Shown: positions 11,001-23,445, counted from the stretch's first letter. The stretch is 29,897 nucleotides of DNA from Basidiobolus meristosporus CBS 931.73 (GCA_002104905.1 MCFE01000859.1:1-29897); one strand, 5' to 3'. The notes: generated by a model from the letters alone, not told the origin. Numbers and translations are program-made.

Positions 11001-13260
11001 AAGAGTAGTGCACAAAGTAGAAGAGAGAGTATATATAGCTTTGGTAATGTTGGGTAAAGTTTTCTAAATGCTACACTATCAAGGAAAAAGCCAAGAAAAG
11101 TGAAGGTTAATTCTTGAAAGCATGGAAAACATGGGAGGTGGTGTAGATTTTGTATTTGCATTAAATTAGCCACTTGGGTCTTGGGTTATGATTTTACTAT
11201 TTCCAGCCCAAATCCATTGTGGAGGTTTGCTTAGATGATCTAGGTATTTTATGCGCGTATTGTGGCTGAGCATGGACCCAGATCCTCGTTTTTCCAAAGA
11301 TGTAGGTTTAATTCAGGTCGGATTTTTGCTGATCTTCGTGTAGTATTCCGGCGGCATCTGTCAACGATTCCTGACAGTGATAGTGTAGCTCTACGATTTG
11401 CAGGGCTTTTCAAACTGGCGCTATGGATGGGTGAGGGAAGGAACAGAGTGGCATCTCTGGAAGAAGCCTCCTCACGAATACTTGATCCGATAAAATCATC
11501 CAGGTCTAATTTATCACTAATGATACCTCAGGTGCTCGACGGGTTGTTTGCGACCGCCTCATGCCCAAATTAACTACCAACAATTTAACCAAGTGTGAGA
11601 TTATGGTCAACACTAATGATTTTCAGCATGGTTTGCTCGTAGGACTTGGATGGCGTGGAAAATATTTCTACTTCTGGTGGCACTATGTGGATCCGATAAA
11701 AATCCGATGGAATACCCATCATTTGCAACCGAGAGCACGCTTCCGAATCACCTCAAACCCCCTCCATGTTCTCATCTTCACCGGTTGCTTCTCCAACAAA
11801 TACACTTACCGACCTCTGTGGGCGTCCATATATCCGGATTGAACTGCAATACAGGGAAATCGGGCATTGGGCCAAATGAAATCAAGCCGAGCAGGAATTT
11901 CCATACATCATTGGAGTCAGCTATGATACGAGGGATACTGTCGTCATTCAACAGAAAATGCCATGACAAGCATTCTAGCCAGACCTCTGCCAGCTGATAT
12001 GGTACTATGATCCAGCATTCGGGTTGAATTGGTACGGGTGGACACGTCCCTAATTGGAATTCATACATACACATTAGGTAGCTGGTAAGGAATCGATGAA
12101 TCCCCTCGTTGATTCTCTTCAGTAAATTGGAAATACCATTAGATAGGGATTCCAACTACCGAACTCCAAGCTTGGCACACATCTTACTAGGGAATCTCAT
12201 GACATCACCACTGCTTGGGTTTCCAACGTACTGTCCAAAGCGAAAAGCACCTCACGTCACACCAATTAAGCATCAAGTGGCCGTACCACCCTCGTACCAT
12301 CATCCCAAACCCCCACCTCCAGTTGCTTCGGTGTATACAGCCTTGAAAAAATGGGGTTGCAATAGGAACATGACTGAGAATTCACCTCGCAGCTTTCGCA
12401 AAAAAACCTCCATCAAGCAAGGAACCTCATCACCGGCACCCTTACCACTGCCAACCGCTGGCAAAGAGGGGATGCAACCAACCCAGATCAGTGATGGAAC
12501 ATCCCAGTACTATCAATCAAACCCGACCCCACGGACCGCATATCCCTATCCAGATTGTTCGAAACCCATCTGGCCGTTTCTAAGTAGAAGGATGTGACCG
12601 ACCAATACTCCAAGGTTGTCTAACCGAGGCGATGTTGTCCGTCGTTAAAAGGGCCCAAAGGTCCGTCTGCTGTTGGGATCCCGCTTAGTATGTACGAGAT
12701 ACCAAGAACAAAAACAGAAGCAACAATAAGAAGTCGGAGGAATGTTCACCCCTTCGGCCAATCAGAGTCACGAAGGGTCCATCGATCGCCTGGAGAACCC
12801 TGGTGTCACGTCCGTTCCGAAAATGGGTAAATTGCTGCGCTCTATTCAGCTGAAGGTTAAAGTGGTAGAAGAATCTGCTCAAGCCTCCGACATGGTGCAT
12901 GTCAGGAATTCCACATTCCTGCTTCGATTCCCAATGTAATGGGGATCCCGTCACTGGGTAGGCTCCTCAGGAAGTGAAGTAACATACTACCAACGACCAG
13001 ATTGGGAAGGGGTTCCAATTAATCCCAAAACCTTACAATGGTGGTATCCCACAATTTGGTAGAATTTGGAGAGACGATGTACACGGAAATGATGGATTTG
13101 GAGCAATCAACACACTTCAAGCATCTACTCACCACAATCAGTTTAATGACCCAGCTTTATACGCCTTGTAGCTTGGCAGCCTGGCGGGGGCCCAATTATG
13201 GGTAATATTGGGAAGCAACGAAACCTGGTAGGGTGGGAGGGCAAGCCGATCCGAGTAGCC
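11001..13260. other. No secure gene; scattered protein-like frames
   Basis: Several frames of 65-162 codons lie on both strands (plus 11262-11573, 11561-11842, 11650-11997, 12109-12597; minus 11778-12155). None shows a recognisable domain. The plus frame at 11650 begins with a signal-peptide-like MAWKIFLLLVALCGS, but the rest looks random. I see no RNA gene or repeat array here. Confidence 0.35.
11778..12155 (-). pseudogene. Possible decayed gene, unrecognised
   Basis: The 125-codon frame has a protein-like composition (for example ECWIIVPYQLAEVWLECLSW). Beyond its stop another minus-strand frame continues with similar character to about 11590 (for example MGIPSDFYRIHIVPPEVEIF). This pattern would fit a broken gene with a frameshift and stop near 11778. 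The opposite strand also has open frames, so it may be chance. Confidence 0.25.
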
Positions 13261-13266
13261 CTTTCC

Positions 13267-13275
13267 TATAAATAG
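13267..13275 (+). promoter_or_regulatory. TATA box of the PPxY membrane-protein gene
   Basis: TATAAATAG stands 52 bases before the first downstream ATG (13327). No ATG occurs between them, so that ATG would be the first in a transcript starting about 30 bases after the box. Confidence 0.6.
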
Positions 13276-13326
13276 CCAAGCTGTGGGCACTGAGAGAATA
13301 AAGCCCACCCCACCTCCGTCTACACC

Positions 13327-13870
13327 ATGAGGTAGCAAGATAAAATGATTTCGGAGTCTGTGACCCATATTTACTAACAATTGTATTGCTATGTCTAGTT
13401 CATATCTGCCGCCCACACCAACCATCGAATCAGTCACTACAAGTTACTTCGGAAGTTCCTACGGTGAGGGAGGCCACTATTACCCCACGACGATCTCCGG
13501 AAGCCCGTATAGCATATATACAGTAACACAGCCAACGCCGTTCCAAACCCCCTACTGGAACACATTATATCCACCACCACACGAGAGTACTGGCTACAGA
13601 GATTCATCGTCATTCTGGATCAAAATCACAGTTCCCCTGATCATATTCATCATTCTAGGCGTTTGCCTACTTCAGCTATCCAAACATCTTCGCAATAGGA
13701 GGGCAAACGCCTTGGTAGCTGATGCCATCCCCAACCCAAGGAACAATGGCGATGATTCTGCCAGCATGATCCAGGAGCCACCACCAGCCTACAGCTCTGA
13801 GGTGGGGCCGTTCGAGGTGAAAATCGAACTGCCTCCCCCAATAGGCCAGGCTAGCACTGCTTCTACGTAG
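13327..13870 (+). CDS. Single-pass membrane protein with cytoplasmic PPxY motif
   Basis: Preferred model: ATGAG (13327-13331), a 67-nt intron (13332-13398) with a perfect TACTAAC branch site at 13372-13378 and a CTAG acceptor, then exon 2 to TAG at 13868-13870, giving 158 aa beginning MSSYLPP. The unspliced alternative starts at 13391 and gives 159 aa beginning MSSSYLPP. In the latter numbering, residues 1-74 are rich in Ser, Thr, Tyr and Pro, residues 75-96 form one membrane helix (WIKITVPLIIFIILGVCLLQ), a basic KHLRNRR stretch follows, and the tail carries PPAY at 131-134. The positive-inside rule puts the tail in the cytosol. PPxY motifs bind WW domains, typically of Rsp5/Nedd4 ubiquitin ligases, so it may be a ligase adaptor or a cell-surface sensor. 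The family is not recognised. Confidence 0.75.
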
Positions 13871-15484
13871 GCCTCATCTGGTCGCAGCATCTCACAACTA
13901 TGTACATTGAGCATCATACCCATCAACCATTTTGTCTATCTGATCAATCTAATTTATATATAAATACGCTTAGCAAACTCGAATCTCAGCATCACCAGAT
14001 AGAGTGTAGTGGGGCCCCCGAGCCAATAAATCCTCTTGGCCCTTTCTAGCGACGTAGAACCGTTCGGGATTGGTTATGTACTGCGCCCCAAATGAAGGTA
14101 CTGGGAAACCTCTTTCGGCAAACAGTCGCTGCCCTCAGCTCTCACTGGTCTTGTCGCCGGAGGCTGGTTGAAGTGAATGCAGCACCATCGATTTCGGTGA
14201 TGAACGTGAACAGATTTGAATGGATCGGCTGGTCTTTGCACATCTGTGTGGGTCAGCAATTCCTTTGCTCCGTGTGGTATCAACATCAAGGTTGTGCAAG
14301 CACATCGCTGTAATTAAATCCCCATAATAATTAGTATCCATAGTAATCCTCGGTCGCGTTTGCCAAGCGATTCAGGGAGGAAAGCATCTAAGAACATGGT
14401 GGGAATGAGACAGCGATGGATTTGGTTGATGCACATGGAGATGTTACCCTATATGATACTTCTAGTTAAATCCCTACAGCTGATTGTAAACGCTGGGCTG
14501 ATATTTCCCAACCTTTGCTCGGCTTTGTGAATGAGGGTGGAAGAGGTTTTCGGCAACACCGGATTCCATCACTTCTCATGCTGCATCCATCCGGAAGAGG
14601 TAACTCTACTGTTTGCTAATGCATTTTTTCACCAGCTGCGTGATGTACCATGTTTTATAGCTTCTTAGCATGGCTATCATGCGGTTTGGGGAAGGACGTG
14701 ACTCCTTAGGAAGTGAATTCTACCCAAAACAGTGTCTTCAGTGGTTGATATACCCCATTGGGATTTGCTAAAGCTAAGGCTAAAATGAGCACCAGATGCC
14801 CCACTGATGAAGCTTGGCATGTTTGGCCTGCACATACCCACAGATAACCTGGTTTGGCGCTTCATTGTGGCCGCACGTGTGGCTAGATGGATCGACACTA
14901 AATCGACCGCCCATCTCGATATGTAATGACTTTGATTGCAAGTGATCAACGATGTGCCATATTTCCCAAAACCCTTCATTAGCCTGGCATCCAAACATTC
15001 CCCACAACAGTTAGCTTGGTGGATCAGTAGAGCATTGCCCGTGCCCATCCAATCCCATTGCGAATTGCTGATGGCTCAGGAGGCTCGTTCGAGGACTTCA
15101 ACAAAAGTCAGCTGATCGCGGATACAAATAGAAAGCGATGATTATCTATATGTTGACTATGATGCTGCGGTAATACCCACTCTCCGCATATCCAATGCAA
15201 ATGGATCCACTCCTCTCAATCACAACAATCACTTACCAGATGATCATGTTGGTTCCATCTCACCCGTGTTTCAGAGAGTCCCAGACCCTATGAGGTCTCA
15301 TCAGTTACCGCATATAGTCACCCAGCTCATATCAGGGACCATCAACCCACAGATGCTACTTCCCTTCTGGTAATTTGCAAAATCCAATTTCGTAGTTCCA
15401 TAAATATAGTTTACATAGCAGTTTGATGAGGTATGCACGTTATGGATCAGCAATAGCGGATATTCCACCCAACTCCGTGTCAGA
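13871..15484. other. No recognisable gene; intergenic region before the transporter
   Basis: The first part is presumably 3' flank of the membrane-protein gene. Minus-strand frames around 14677-15048 (123 codons) and 14780-15007 (75 codons, rich in Trp, His and Cys) lack recognisable motifs. No repeats or RNA genes were found. Confidence 0.4.
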
Positions 15485-15545
15485 GACAAATATGCTATAT
15501 ATATCCATTCCATGACCAAGTTTGCAACCCTGTTATTTCTCAATA
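15485..15545 (+). promoter_or_regulatory. TATA-like run and overlapping upstream ORF of the transporter gene
   Basis: A TATATATAT-type run lies near 15495-15503. An ATG at 15512, in weak context, opens a 35-codon frame that overlaps the main start (15546) in another frame and ends at TAG 15617-15619. If transcripts start upstream of it, this uORF could lower translation. The main ATG has A at -3 and G at +4. Transcript starts are unknown. Confidence 0.35.
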
Positions 15546-18500
15546 ATGGAGCCAGATTTACATCGACGAGAAGCGCTATTCTCACGAACACTGAGCGAAT
15601 ACTCCGTGGAAGAGAGTAGACCAGGCTATTTCAATTCCAGCTACATCGATGATATCACCTCCTCTCACAGGGACCTCAACTCCAGTTCCGCTAGAAAAAG
15701 AGGTGCTTCCCCCACTTCGTCTTCCTCTTCCAGGAGCCAGTCCCCCACCACCCCCAACCAGATACCAGTTGCCAACACTTTTCTTCGGCAAGACGGCAGT
15801 CATTCTCCAGGTCCCATCCATTCACCAGCGGTAGTGGCCGGTTGGACAGATCCCTTAGGAGGCTCAGGTAGGGAATGTCTCAAGTAATCGGTTGTTGTAT
15901 CCCATGCACAAGTGATACAGAGCACCTTCTTTTCTATATTCCAGGTGAGACTTCAAAGTCAGGGGAGCCGGTCCCGGATGAAAACAGGGTTGAGGAAAGA
16001 TTGGGAGACTCGGGATCCGCTACAAAGCAGCCGCTCAAAGAGGGTAATAAGCCTCCCGTGTTTCTCAACTCACATTTGGAACCACTACCAGCCGTGAAAT
16101 ATGGCTTGAAACAAAAACTCCTAGCCTTCGTCAGAAAAAACTTTCTAGACCCGCTAACCCCCAAGGCTTTTCACTCATTCACACAGTGTTTATTGGCCTT
16201 TGTAATCGTTAGCCTTTTACTAATTATACCTAGTACCGCCAAATGGTTGGGACCGGTCGGCCTATTGGGTTGTTACGGTTTGATTTTTTTCCCGCCAAAC
16301 AAAACAGTGGGCGCTCAGTTGGAAGCTTCCGTGTTGGGCGTGATATTTGTCATAATCTCTGGGATATATAGTTATGCTGGACTGGCATGTCTAGTGGCAT
16401 ACAATTCCCGGGAAAATCACCAGCCATATGGAGCCTCGCTGATCACCGCTGCGTTTATTATTTTCTCCACTCTCCTTTTGGTGTACCTGAGGACCAGCTA
16501 CACTCGGCTGTACACGCCATGCATGGCGGCTCAAATAACTCTCCTTTTCACGCTATTTCTGAATATGCGAGTAACCGAACTAGACTTGTCTCTTGTATGG
16601 GTTGTAAGCAAACCGCTTCTGCTTTCAATCGCTATATCTTTTACCTGTAGTCTGGTAGTCTTCCCGCAGAGCGCGACAGAGAAGTTGGCGTAAGTTTTCA
16701 GATGTTCCTTCACTTGACGTTTGCTAACCAAAATTCCGTGGTGGTATGTAGCTATGAGACTCAAAATGTACTGAATCTGACCAGTACATTTCTGGAAGTA
16801 GTTGTCAAGACATTTCTGTATACGGAAGACGATGCAGGCTCACTGGAGGTCTTGGAGGCCACTCGCTTGTCTTTGCACAACTCGCTGGGTTTGCTGGATT
16901 CGGTTGGGAAGGAGGCGATGTATGAGTTATCCATTGACCGATTTTCTCCTCGAGACTACAAATGGATCGGGTCGAAGCTGACCACAGTTGGAGAAATCCT
17001 AGGGAGTATGCTACTCTTGGTTCTCAAAGAATACTCGGTGCTTCTACGAGATTCGGACGCACCTCCTTCCTACCCCTTCGACCGAAATGGATCATCCGTC
17101 ATTCAGATAGAACACGACCGAGATCTACGTATATCTGACAAGGCGGTGCACATGGCGCTGCTGAATACCGTGCGAGGCCCGGTTACCTGTATTGCTGAGG
17201 TATGCGGTCGGACCATTCAGCATATACAGACGCAACTTCTCTCGAAGAAGAGTCTTCCCCCAGCACCGAATGGAAATGTACGGGTGAACCGAGCCAACGC
17301 GAGCATTCCCCTCGTCAACAATTTCGACACAAGCAGGATCATCGAAGAGCTCGAAAGCGCCATTACCGACTTTGAGACCACGGAAGTGTTGTGCAGCCAT
17401 GTACTCCGAGAAATGGGTCTAGATACCAAGCCGCGCGATGAACTCTTCATGGTGTTCACCTTTCTATTCTGTACCAGAGAGGTTGCACGCATCTTGCTGA
17501 AGTTGGCGAAATTCCAAGAGAATCTCTGTCGACGCCGGGTCAAAGCGAATCGCATCTGGTGGCCGGCTATGAGTGTGCGCACTTTGCTGGGTGGGTCGAG
17601 ATATGTAGATCTCCCGCAAGTACCGGAAAAAGGTTTGTTGCATGACTGTGATTGCTTGGCCCAGTTGAAGAATAACCTGTATTATTCAGATGCAGATGAG
17701 GATGAGGTTGCCAGCGAACAGAACGATCGCGATCCTTACCACCCCGCGAGGATCCACCGCAACTTCCGCTATCATCTTTGGCAGTTCTTGATGTGGTTTC
17801 GGAAACCTGAGTTCAAGTTCAGCGTCAAATTCACTCTGGCCCTGTGCTTGACCGCAACGCCTGCGTTTGCTTCGAGCACGTATGATTGGTTTTTACAGGT
17901 CCACGGGAACTGGGGCTTGGTTACGGTATACAGATCTTAGTGCTAGACTCCCCCCGGCACCCCAACTAATCCTTTATCGTGAACGCTTCCAGGTTTGCTT
18001 TGTGATGAATCAAACAGTCGGGTCGACATTGAGCATTAGCATATACCGTATTATCGGAACCATTCTAGGTGGCTTCTGGGGATATCTTGGCTGGATAGCT
18101 AGTCGCGGAAATCCTTACATCGTGGCTGTCTTCACCCTCATTATCGGTAGGAAGTGTGATCGGCCAATGCCCCCCACGCATCACCCACTGACATTGTTTA
18201 CACAAAGGCGTTCCATGCTGGTTCTTTTATATCACTAGGCCGCAGACTAAGATCCATTCAGTATCTATCATCACCTATGTGGTCATCATGTTCAGCATAT
18301 ACTACACCGAAGTGATCCAGGGGCAAGAGAGCCCCAACTCCGCCTTCGTTCTGGCAGTACTGAGAACTGCAAACATCATCGCCGCCATCGTGATATCGCT
18401 GCTGGTGGAGACGCTTTTATGGCCCTACATCGCCCGGGTGGAGCTACGCAAGCATCTAAGTGCAACCATATACAATCTTGGGGTTCTTTTCTCCAGAATC

Positions 18501-19238
18501 ATGTCTATCTACATGATAAGCGGCGACATGCCCGCTGCCTTGGAGGCCAAACACGAAGCCAAGCGGCTAACTAACAAACTCCAATCTGCGATGACCAAAG
18601 CCACCGCCTTGCTCGCTCAATCAGCCCAAGAGCCAAGGCTACGGGATAGATTTCAGGAACAGGTTTATGCAGACATCATTATCAAAGCGCAGAATCTACT
18701 AGATTGGTCGTCAACCATGTATACTTCTATCGTCCAAACTGACGATACATTGCGCGTGAGGTTGGCCAAACGATTGGCTAGACGACGGAAGGATGTGGTA
18801 TGTCTTTCCAGAATCTCCCTGAACTGATCACGTCACACTACTAAAACGTTGGTTGCCAAGGTTGCCACTGCTCTCTTGCACTTCTATGTGCTCTCTGGAG
18901 CGCTCAAATCCAAGTCCCCACTACCTCCCTACCTGCCGTCAGCCAGAGTGGCCCGACTACGCCTGCTCAACCAAATCCGGGAAATGGACATTTTCCAAGA
19001 CCTCGGCAGTCGAGCACATGACGCTGCTGCCGATGGGTTCGTTTACACCTTTTGGTACTCGTATACTGGAAGCCTCATCGAAATAGTTGAAGAGCAGGAA
19101 GAGCTGGGCGACCTGATAAAGCAGATAGTAGGCGAAATCGAGTTTGCTGATTGGGATCTACAGCCCAACTCTGACGATGCCCAAGCCACGTCGATCGATA
19201 TTTCAAGAATGGCAGATGCTGATGTCGGATCCGACTAA
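15546..19238 (+). CDS. Aromatic-acid-exporter-like (FUSC/ArAE, DUF2421) membrane protein, six exons
   Basis: Exons are 15546-15867, 15945-16689, 16752-17925, 17993-18146, 18208-18797 and 18861-19238, total 3363 nt, 1120 aa. All five introns (61-77 nt) are GT-AG and keep the frame. Residues 1-165 are Ser/Pro-rich and probably disordered. About 185-355 form the N-terminal cluster of roughly six membrane helices (SFTQCLLAFVIVSLLL onward); 356-705 form a large soluble region; about 710-870 form the second membrane cluster (TLALCLTATPAFA, GTILGGFWGYLGW, SIITYVVIMFSIYY); the rest is a cytosolic C-terminus. This two-bundle plan is that of the fungal ArAE_2/DUF2421 family, which includes yeast Bre4 and proteins related to fusaric-acid resistance. 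The role is inferred to be export or intracellular transport of aromatic or organic anions; the substrate is unknown. No stops or frameshifts interrupt it. Confidence 0.9.
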
Positions 19239-20439
19239 GCGGCAATGCTGTGTAGCGTCGGAGATATACTCCAATCAGAGTGGCCACCCACCATGAGCTT
19301 CGGTAGAACTTGTTGAGAGTCCATTACCATATTCACTTCCCAGACCCTTATTCAACCATCGACCATAAAGTAACCTCAATATGTACAGTCCGTGATACGA
19401 TATCCCGAATGATGAATTTTTTTACCTTCTCACCCTCACCCTCACCCCACCCTCAGACGACAGCCACGTTTATTTACAATTGTCCTATTGGATCGTGCTC
19501 GAATCACATAAATTCGCACTGCAACCCCACAAGGTCAATCTTTCGGGAAAGCCATACATTGAAATGGTTTGTGTGACCTCTCCGATCAACGCCAATTCAA
19601 ACTCAACGCTCGGTTACCAAACTCCGTGTTACTCCAGTATTACGGGCCACATTCACCTGGAGTTGGGACCCACTAATACATATATATAAGGTCGGCCGGT
19701 GATAGGTATTGAACACGTAGAAGAAACACGTAGTCTGGTCTTTTCGGTTTTGACCGAAGTTAGTTGGCCCTTTACCGTCACCAAGTCTACCTTACAGGTA
19801 AATGAGGTGTCACATGGATATAATATAGTAATCATCATCATACCTGAGCATATATAGAATAATCGGAGATTTAGTGCTCGGGGCCGAATAAGACCAGATT
19901 TGTGGTCGAGAATTTACTTGCGTTTTGGTGCGCTTGAATCCGATCACAAATTGTCCCTATCACATGGCTCTTCAACCTGTGATCTGGGTACGGATCTATT
20001 TCTATAAAGCCAAGGGCACGGAAGTCGTGTGTTGATGCGCGGCATTCCACATTCGAACTTTATCACTGCTTTGATGATCTGATCGCCTTACAACGAGCGC
20101 CTACAAAGGCGGAATCTAGGCAATGGATTGCTTGGAATGCCTTCACGATCACTCAATAGGCGCAGCTGGAGGGAAAGCGTATCACTGCAAGGTCTTCCGA
20201 ACTATTCGAGGGAATGTTCCCAGATTTCCTTCAACATAAGTGACGTCGGCGTTTGATTCAGTTTGACTCGTGAAAGTTGATGGGTAAAACAAAGTGACGC
20301 TAGCAGCGATAAACTGGCTGGGATCGTTCCGCGCAGCAATCATTGGTCTGTTGCTTCCATATAAGCGTAAGAGAAATCGCCTGATGTCACATCATTCATT
20401 CCAGTATGCCACACAACTTTGGGTTGAGACGACGGCGGA
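19239..20439. other. Intergenic, no gene seen
   Basis: Presumed 3' flank of the transporter followed by sequence with only short frames. A TATATATATAAGG run lies near 19680-19691 but has no recognisable gene after it. Nothing else could be supported. Confidence 0.4.
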
Positions 20440-21218
20440 CGAGTCTGTTGGTTGTCGCTGGTAGAAGACAGAAGCCATCGAGAAAATCCAATCCAAGTCC
20501 CCGAACGCCAAATCGAGGGCATCGATCTGAGATCTGGCCTCGTTGGAATCTGCGCAACGCAGTCAATGAAGTCAACAGATACAAGAAATAAAATAGCCTC
20601 GGTGAAATTCGATGATCCTTCTTTCAGCAATGGGAAAGCATATGACAAGTACAAAGCCTACAGCCAATCCAAGACCAACAATGCTCTGTTCACTCGTAGC
20701 TTGAACGTGTCGCAGTATTCAGCCTATCGCCAAGGGGGATTCTGAGCAATCTGCAAAAAGGTGGCGCTATCTTTTCGGATAATGGCCATATGTATGACTA
20801 CCGGGGCAATCAGATTTCTGCTGAAGATCACAAGCTGAAGACGATCGGTCAAGGCGCTGCTACGCATGTAGTGACTGCATTCGACTCATCAATCAAATCC
20901 CGGTCTGGTTCCTATTTGCAAGACTGCTGGATTGACAATGATGCTGCGACCCGTATGCCAAGAGCGATGAAGATGCCGAGAGATCGTGAAAAGTTAAGCG
21001 AGAAGCTTGTTGGTGCTACTTTCGATGTGATTAGTGAGATGGGGCAATGGCCGCTTAAGATATGTCAGGAAAATGCTTTGGATAAATCCGACGCGGAGGC
21101 TTTTAGTCTCCTTCTTGACATATTCATCTCGGGCCTTTATCTATTAGTATATTTTCGTACTAGCTTCGTTGTAGTTGCTGTGTCGATGGCCTTCAGCTCA
21201 AGCGGTATTATTGGTTGA
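20440..21218 (+). pseudogene. Broken short-chain dehydrogenase/reductase (retinol-dehydrogenase-like)
   Basis: Pieces in several frames match the SDR order: VVAGR near 20447, AIEKIQSKSPNAK then EGIDL and NAVNEVN near 20475-20575, KAYDKYKAYSQSK holding the catalytic YxxxK near 20635-20675, and the C-terminal GQGAATHVVTAFD and KLSEKLVGATF near 20840-21020. The frame changes at least twice before 20560, a TAA falls at about 20588, and a further shift occurs near 20705. The region that should carry NNAG and the catalytic serine is missing between about 20588 and 20600. The original enzyme would have been an NAD(P)-dependent oxidoreductase. It is not functional as read. Confidence 0.8.
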
Positions 21219-22272
21219 CCACTAGGATGATATTCCCTCGAGATTATTCATGAATTCATAACCAGCGCAAAGCAATCAACCAGTGACTGATCATTGGGGC
21301 GATTGCGGAGCGGCCACATATCCATTCCCCTGTTGGCCTACTAGACATACAGAAGAACCGTTGATACTTCGGGTAGAGCTACGCCAACATAAAAGTGGAA
21401 ATCCCAAGAAATCACCAGCACTGACCATTAAAGCCACCGCAGTGCATATTGTTTAATGCTGTTTAATCATTTCCAAGGCAGTTCTTTAGCAACCAGGAAG
21501 GTGCAGGTCAACATAAACCACCAGCAATCCTTCCGGCTTCTCAGCATGCACAGTGGTGTTTACTGGTTACCCGGCCTTGTGCAGTTACGGAAAAGCTTAC
21601 CAAATTCGTTCTCATCATCCTTCGATTGGCCAGTAGAACATTGGCGGTTGCTGATTCTACTTTGTTTGAAAGGAATGCGATCAGCCAGAATATTTAGAAA
21701 AGGTGCCACTATTTTGGTTATTGAAGTTTGTTAACCGAATGATAGAACCCTCTGGCGCGGTTCCCGACGTAGTACTTTCGAGGTTGGGAACTTCCGCATA
21801 AGGCTAACGCAAGTTGACACTGGCCAATTTCCCAGGACGCGGTATGATCTAGTTCTGGAAACGGCAAGGACAGGTTTTTAATTATTGAGGCTGATACTGG
21901 AAGCAGCAACACTCCGACTAATCAAGTAACCGAAGCAGCATCAAATGGATGATTTATTTGGGAAAGATTCGAGTTTCCTGGGTGACCTGCGCACTAATAA
22001 ACGAGCACCGAGAACGGTCCAGACATTTTGACTGTTGCTACCAGGGGTATCGTTTTGAGCCCACCGCTTGGCTTGCCAGAGCTAACCCTTACACACTACC
22101 TTTTGTGCTCCATTCTACGCGGTAGCCGCGCTCCAATCAGCAAAACCCCCGCAGTTTTCGCGAACTGAGGTGGGACTGGGTGACCCAGAGGTGTCGGAAA
22201 TACTGTAAGCTACAGGTGGGACGATGGAGGTATTGCTGGTGGCGGTCGAGGTAGGTTATGTTGAGGATGTGG
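21219..22272. other. No recognisable gene
   Basis: Only short frames without motifs (for example plus 21456-21734). It separates two pseudogenes pointing towards each other. Confidence 0.4.
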
Positions 22273-23445
22273 TTACTGATGGAATGCTGGGCGATAGGCA
22301 TCCCGAACCAGTGCATCGGACCCATTGAAGAACGTTGAGGAGCTCGTCATTGGAGTCGTGGCCCAGTATATCACTCCGCGGACACCAGATTGTTTGGTGT
22401 GGTCAAGCTTGATCTTGAGTGATTGAGGATCATCATAGGAGATGAAGCGCTTGTCACTCGCTCTGAACAACCAGGGGGTCTGGGTGGTGTTGTCCCAGCA
22501 ACGACTCCAGCCGCTGGCGGAGGTGGTGGGGCTGAGTTAGAGAATATCACTGCGGATGGACTGCCATTTCCAGATGCCAGAGTAGAATGTTCCTTTATTA
22601 CAGAAGGAATTAAGCTCATTAGTATCGTACAAATCACCCTTTGGAGTCACGCTATCCTTGGCAGCATACATGTTGTCAGGATTGGCGTTCATGTCAACAG
22701 TGGCGGTGAGTAAGCAACCATAGATTGGCATTCCCATGACAAGCTTGTTGGCTGGCCATTTGGCTCAGAGCAAATCATTGGTAGACTGACGGAAAGAGTA
22801 GGCATCGCCGCCCTTCGTGGTATCATAATCGAATGGAGCATTTGGTCTAGTGGTGGCTGACCATGAGCACATGACATTGATGTAGTCAAAGTACGGAGCA
22901 TATGTAGACACATCGGCCATTGGCTTGCCATCCACACCATCGAATGGTTGAACTCTCACAGCTGCGCTCAATAGCGGGTGCTCTTTGGGGAACTCCGCCA
23001 CAAGCGCAGCTCTAAGCTCCTCGAGAAGAATGAGATAGTTGGCGCTGTCGTTCTTGTCAACGTTGTTACAGATGGCTGCACTTCTACCGGGATACTCCCA
23101 ATTGATGCCAATTCCATCTAGATCCCAGCCATCTGGGTTCTCGTTGTAGTCGGGTTTTGTGTTCTTGCGCACGAACACAAGTGCAATGTTGATGAACTTC
23201 TTGGGCAAATCTCATACAAAGGCGGCGATTGTCTGGCTACCGGTCCAGCCACCCAGTGAGAACAGTGTCTTGACACCCTTTGGACTGGCAAGTTGCCTCA
23301 GCTTGCGGATTCTAGCGCCATCGTAGTATTTATCTATGGTGATGGTAGTTGGGTCACTAGTCTTCTTAGTCAGTACACCAAAGTCTTCAACTATACTCGA
23401 CGCAGCATGGCTGAGCTTGTTTAATTGTATAATCGACTTGATCAA
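22273..23445 (-). pseudogene. Broken GH18 chitinase
   Basis: Read on the minus strand, fragments follow the GH18 barrel: TLFSLGGWTGSQTIAAF near 23220, the catalytic-strand region DGWDLDGIGINWEYPG near 23090-23135, a PYFDYINVMCSW strand near 22860-22895, MGMPIYG near 22720-22740 and GVRGVIYWATTP near 22350-22385. The hallmark DxxDxDxE is degraded: the two central aspartates are G and N, though the final Glu remains. In-frame TGA stops lie at about 23212-23214 and 22765-22767, followed by at least two frameshifts. The C-terminal part carries a Pro/Gly-rich stretch in one frame. The ancestral role would be chitin hydrolysis in wall remodelling or attack on other fungi. Both the catalytic loss and the stops indicate a relic. 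Confidence 0.88.

Noticed and set aside
13138-13437. 99-codon minus-strand frame over the promoter of the PPxY gene
   Set aside because: It is antisense to the promoter, intron and start of a better supported gene and shows no motifs.
15522-15545. Earlier start for the transporter at 15522
   Set aside because: The codon there is TTG; the first in-frame ATG is 15546, in good context.
17125-17582. Minus-strand frames of 91 and 121 codons
   Set aside because: They are antisense shadows of exon 3 of the transporter.
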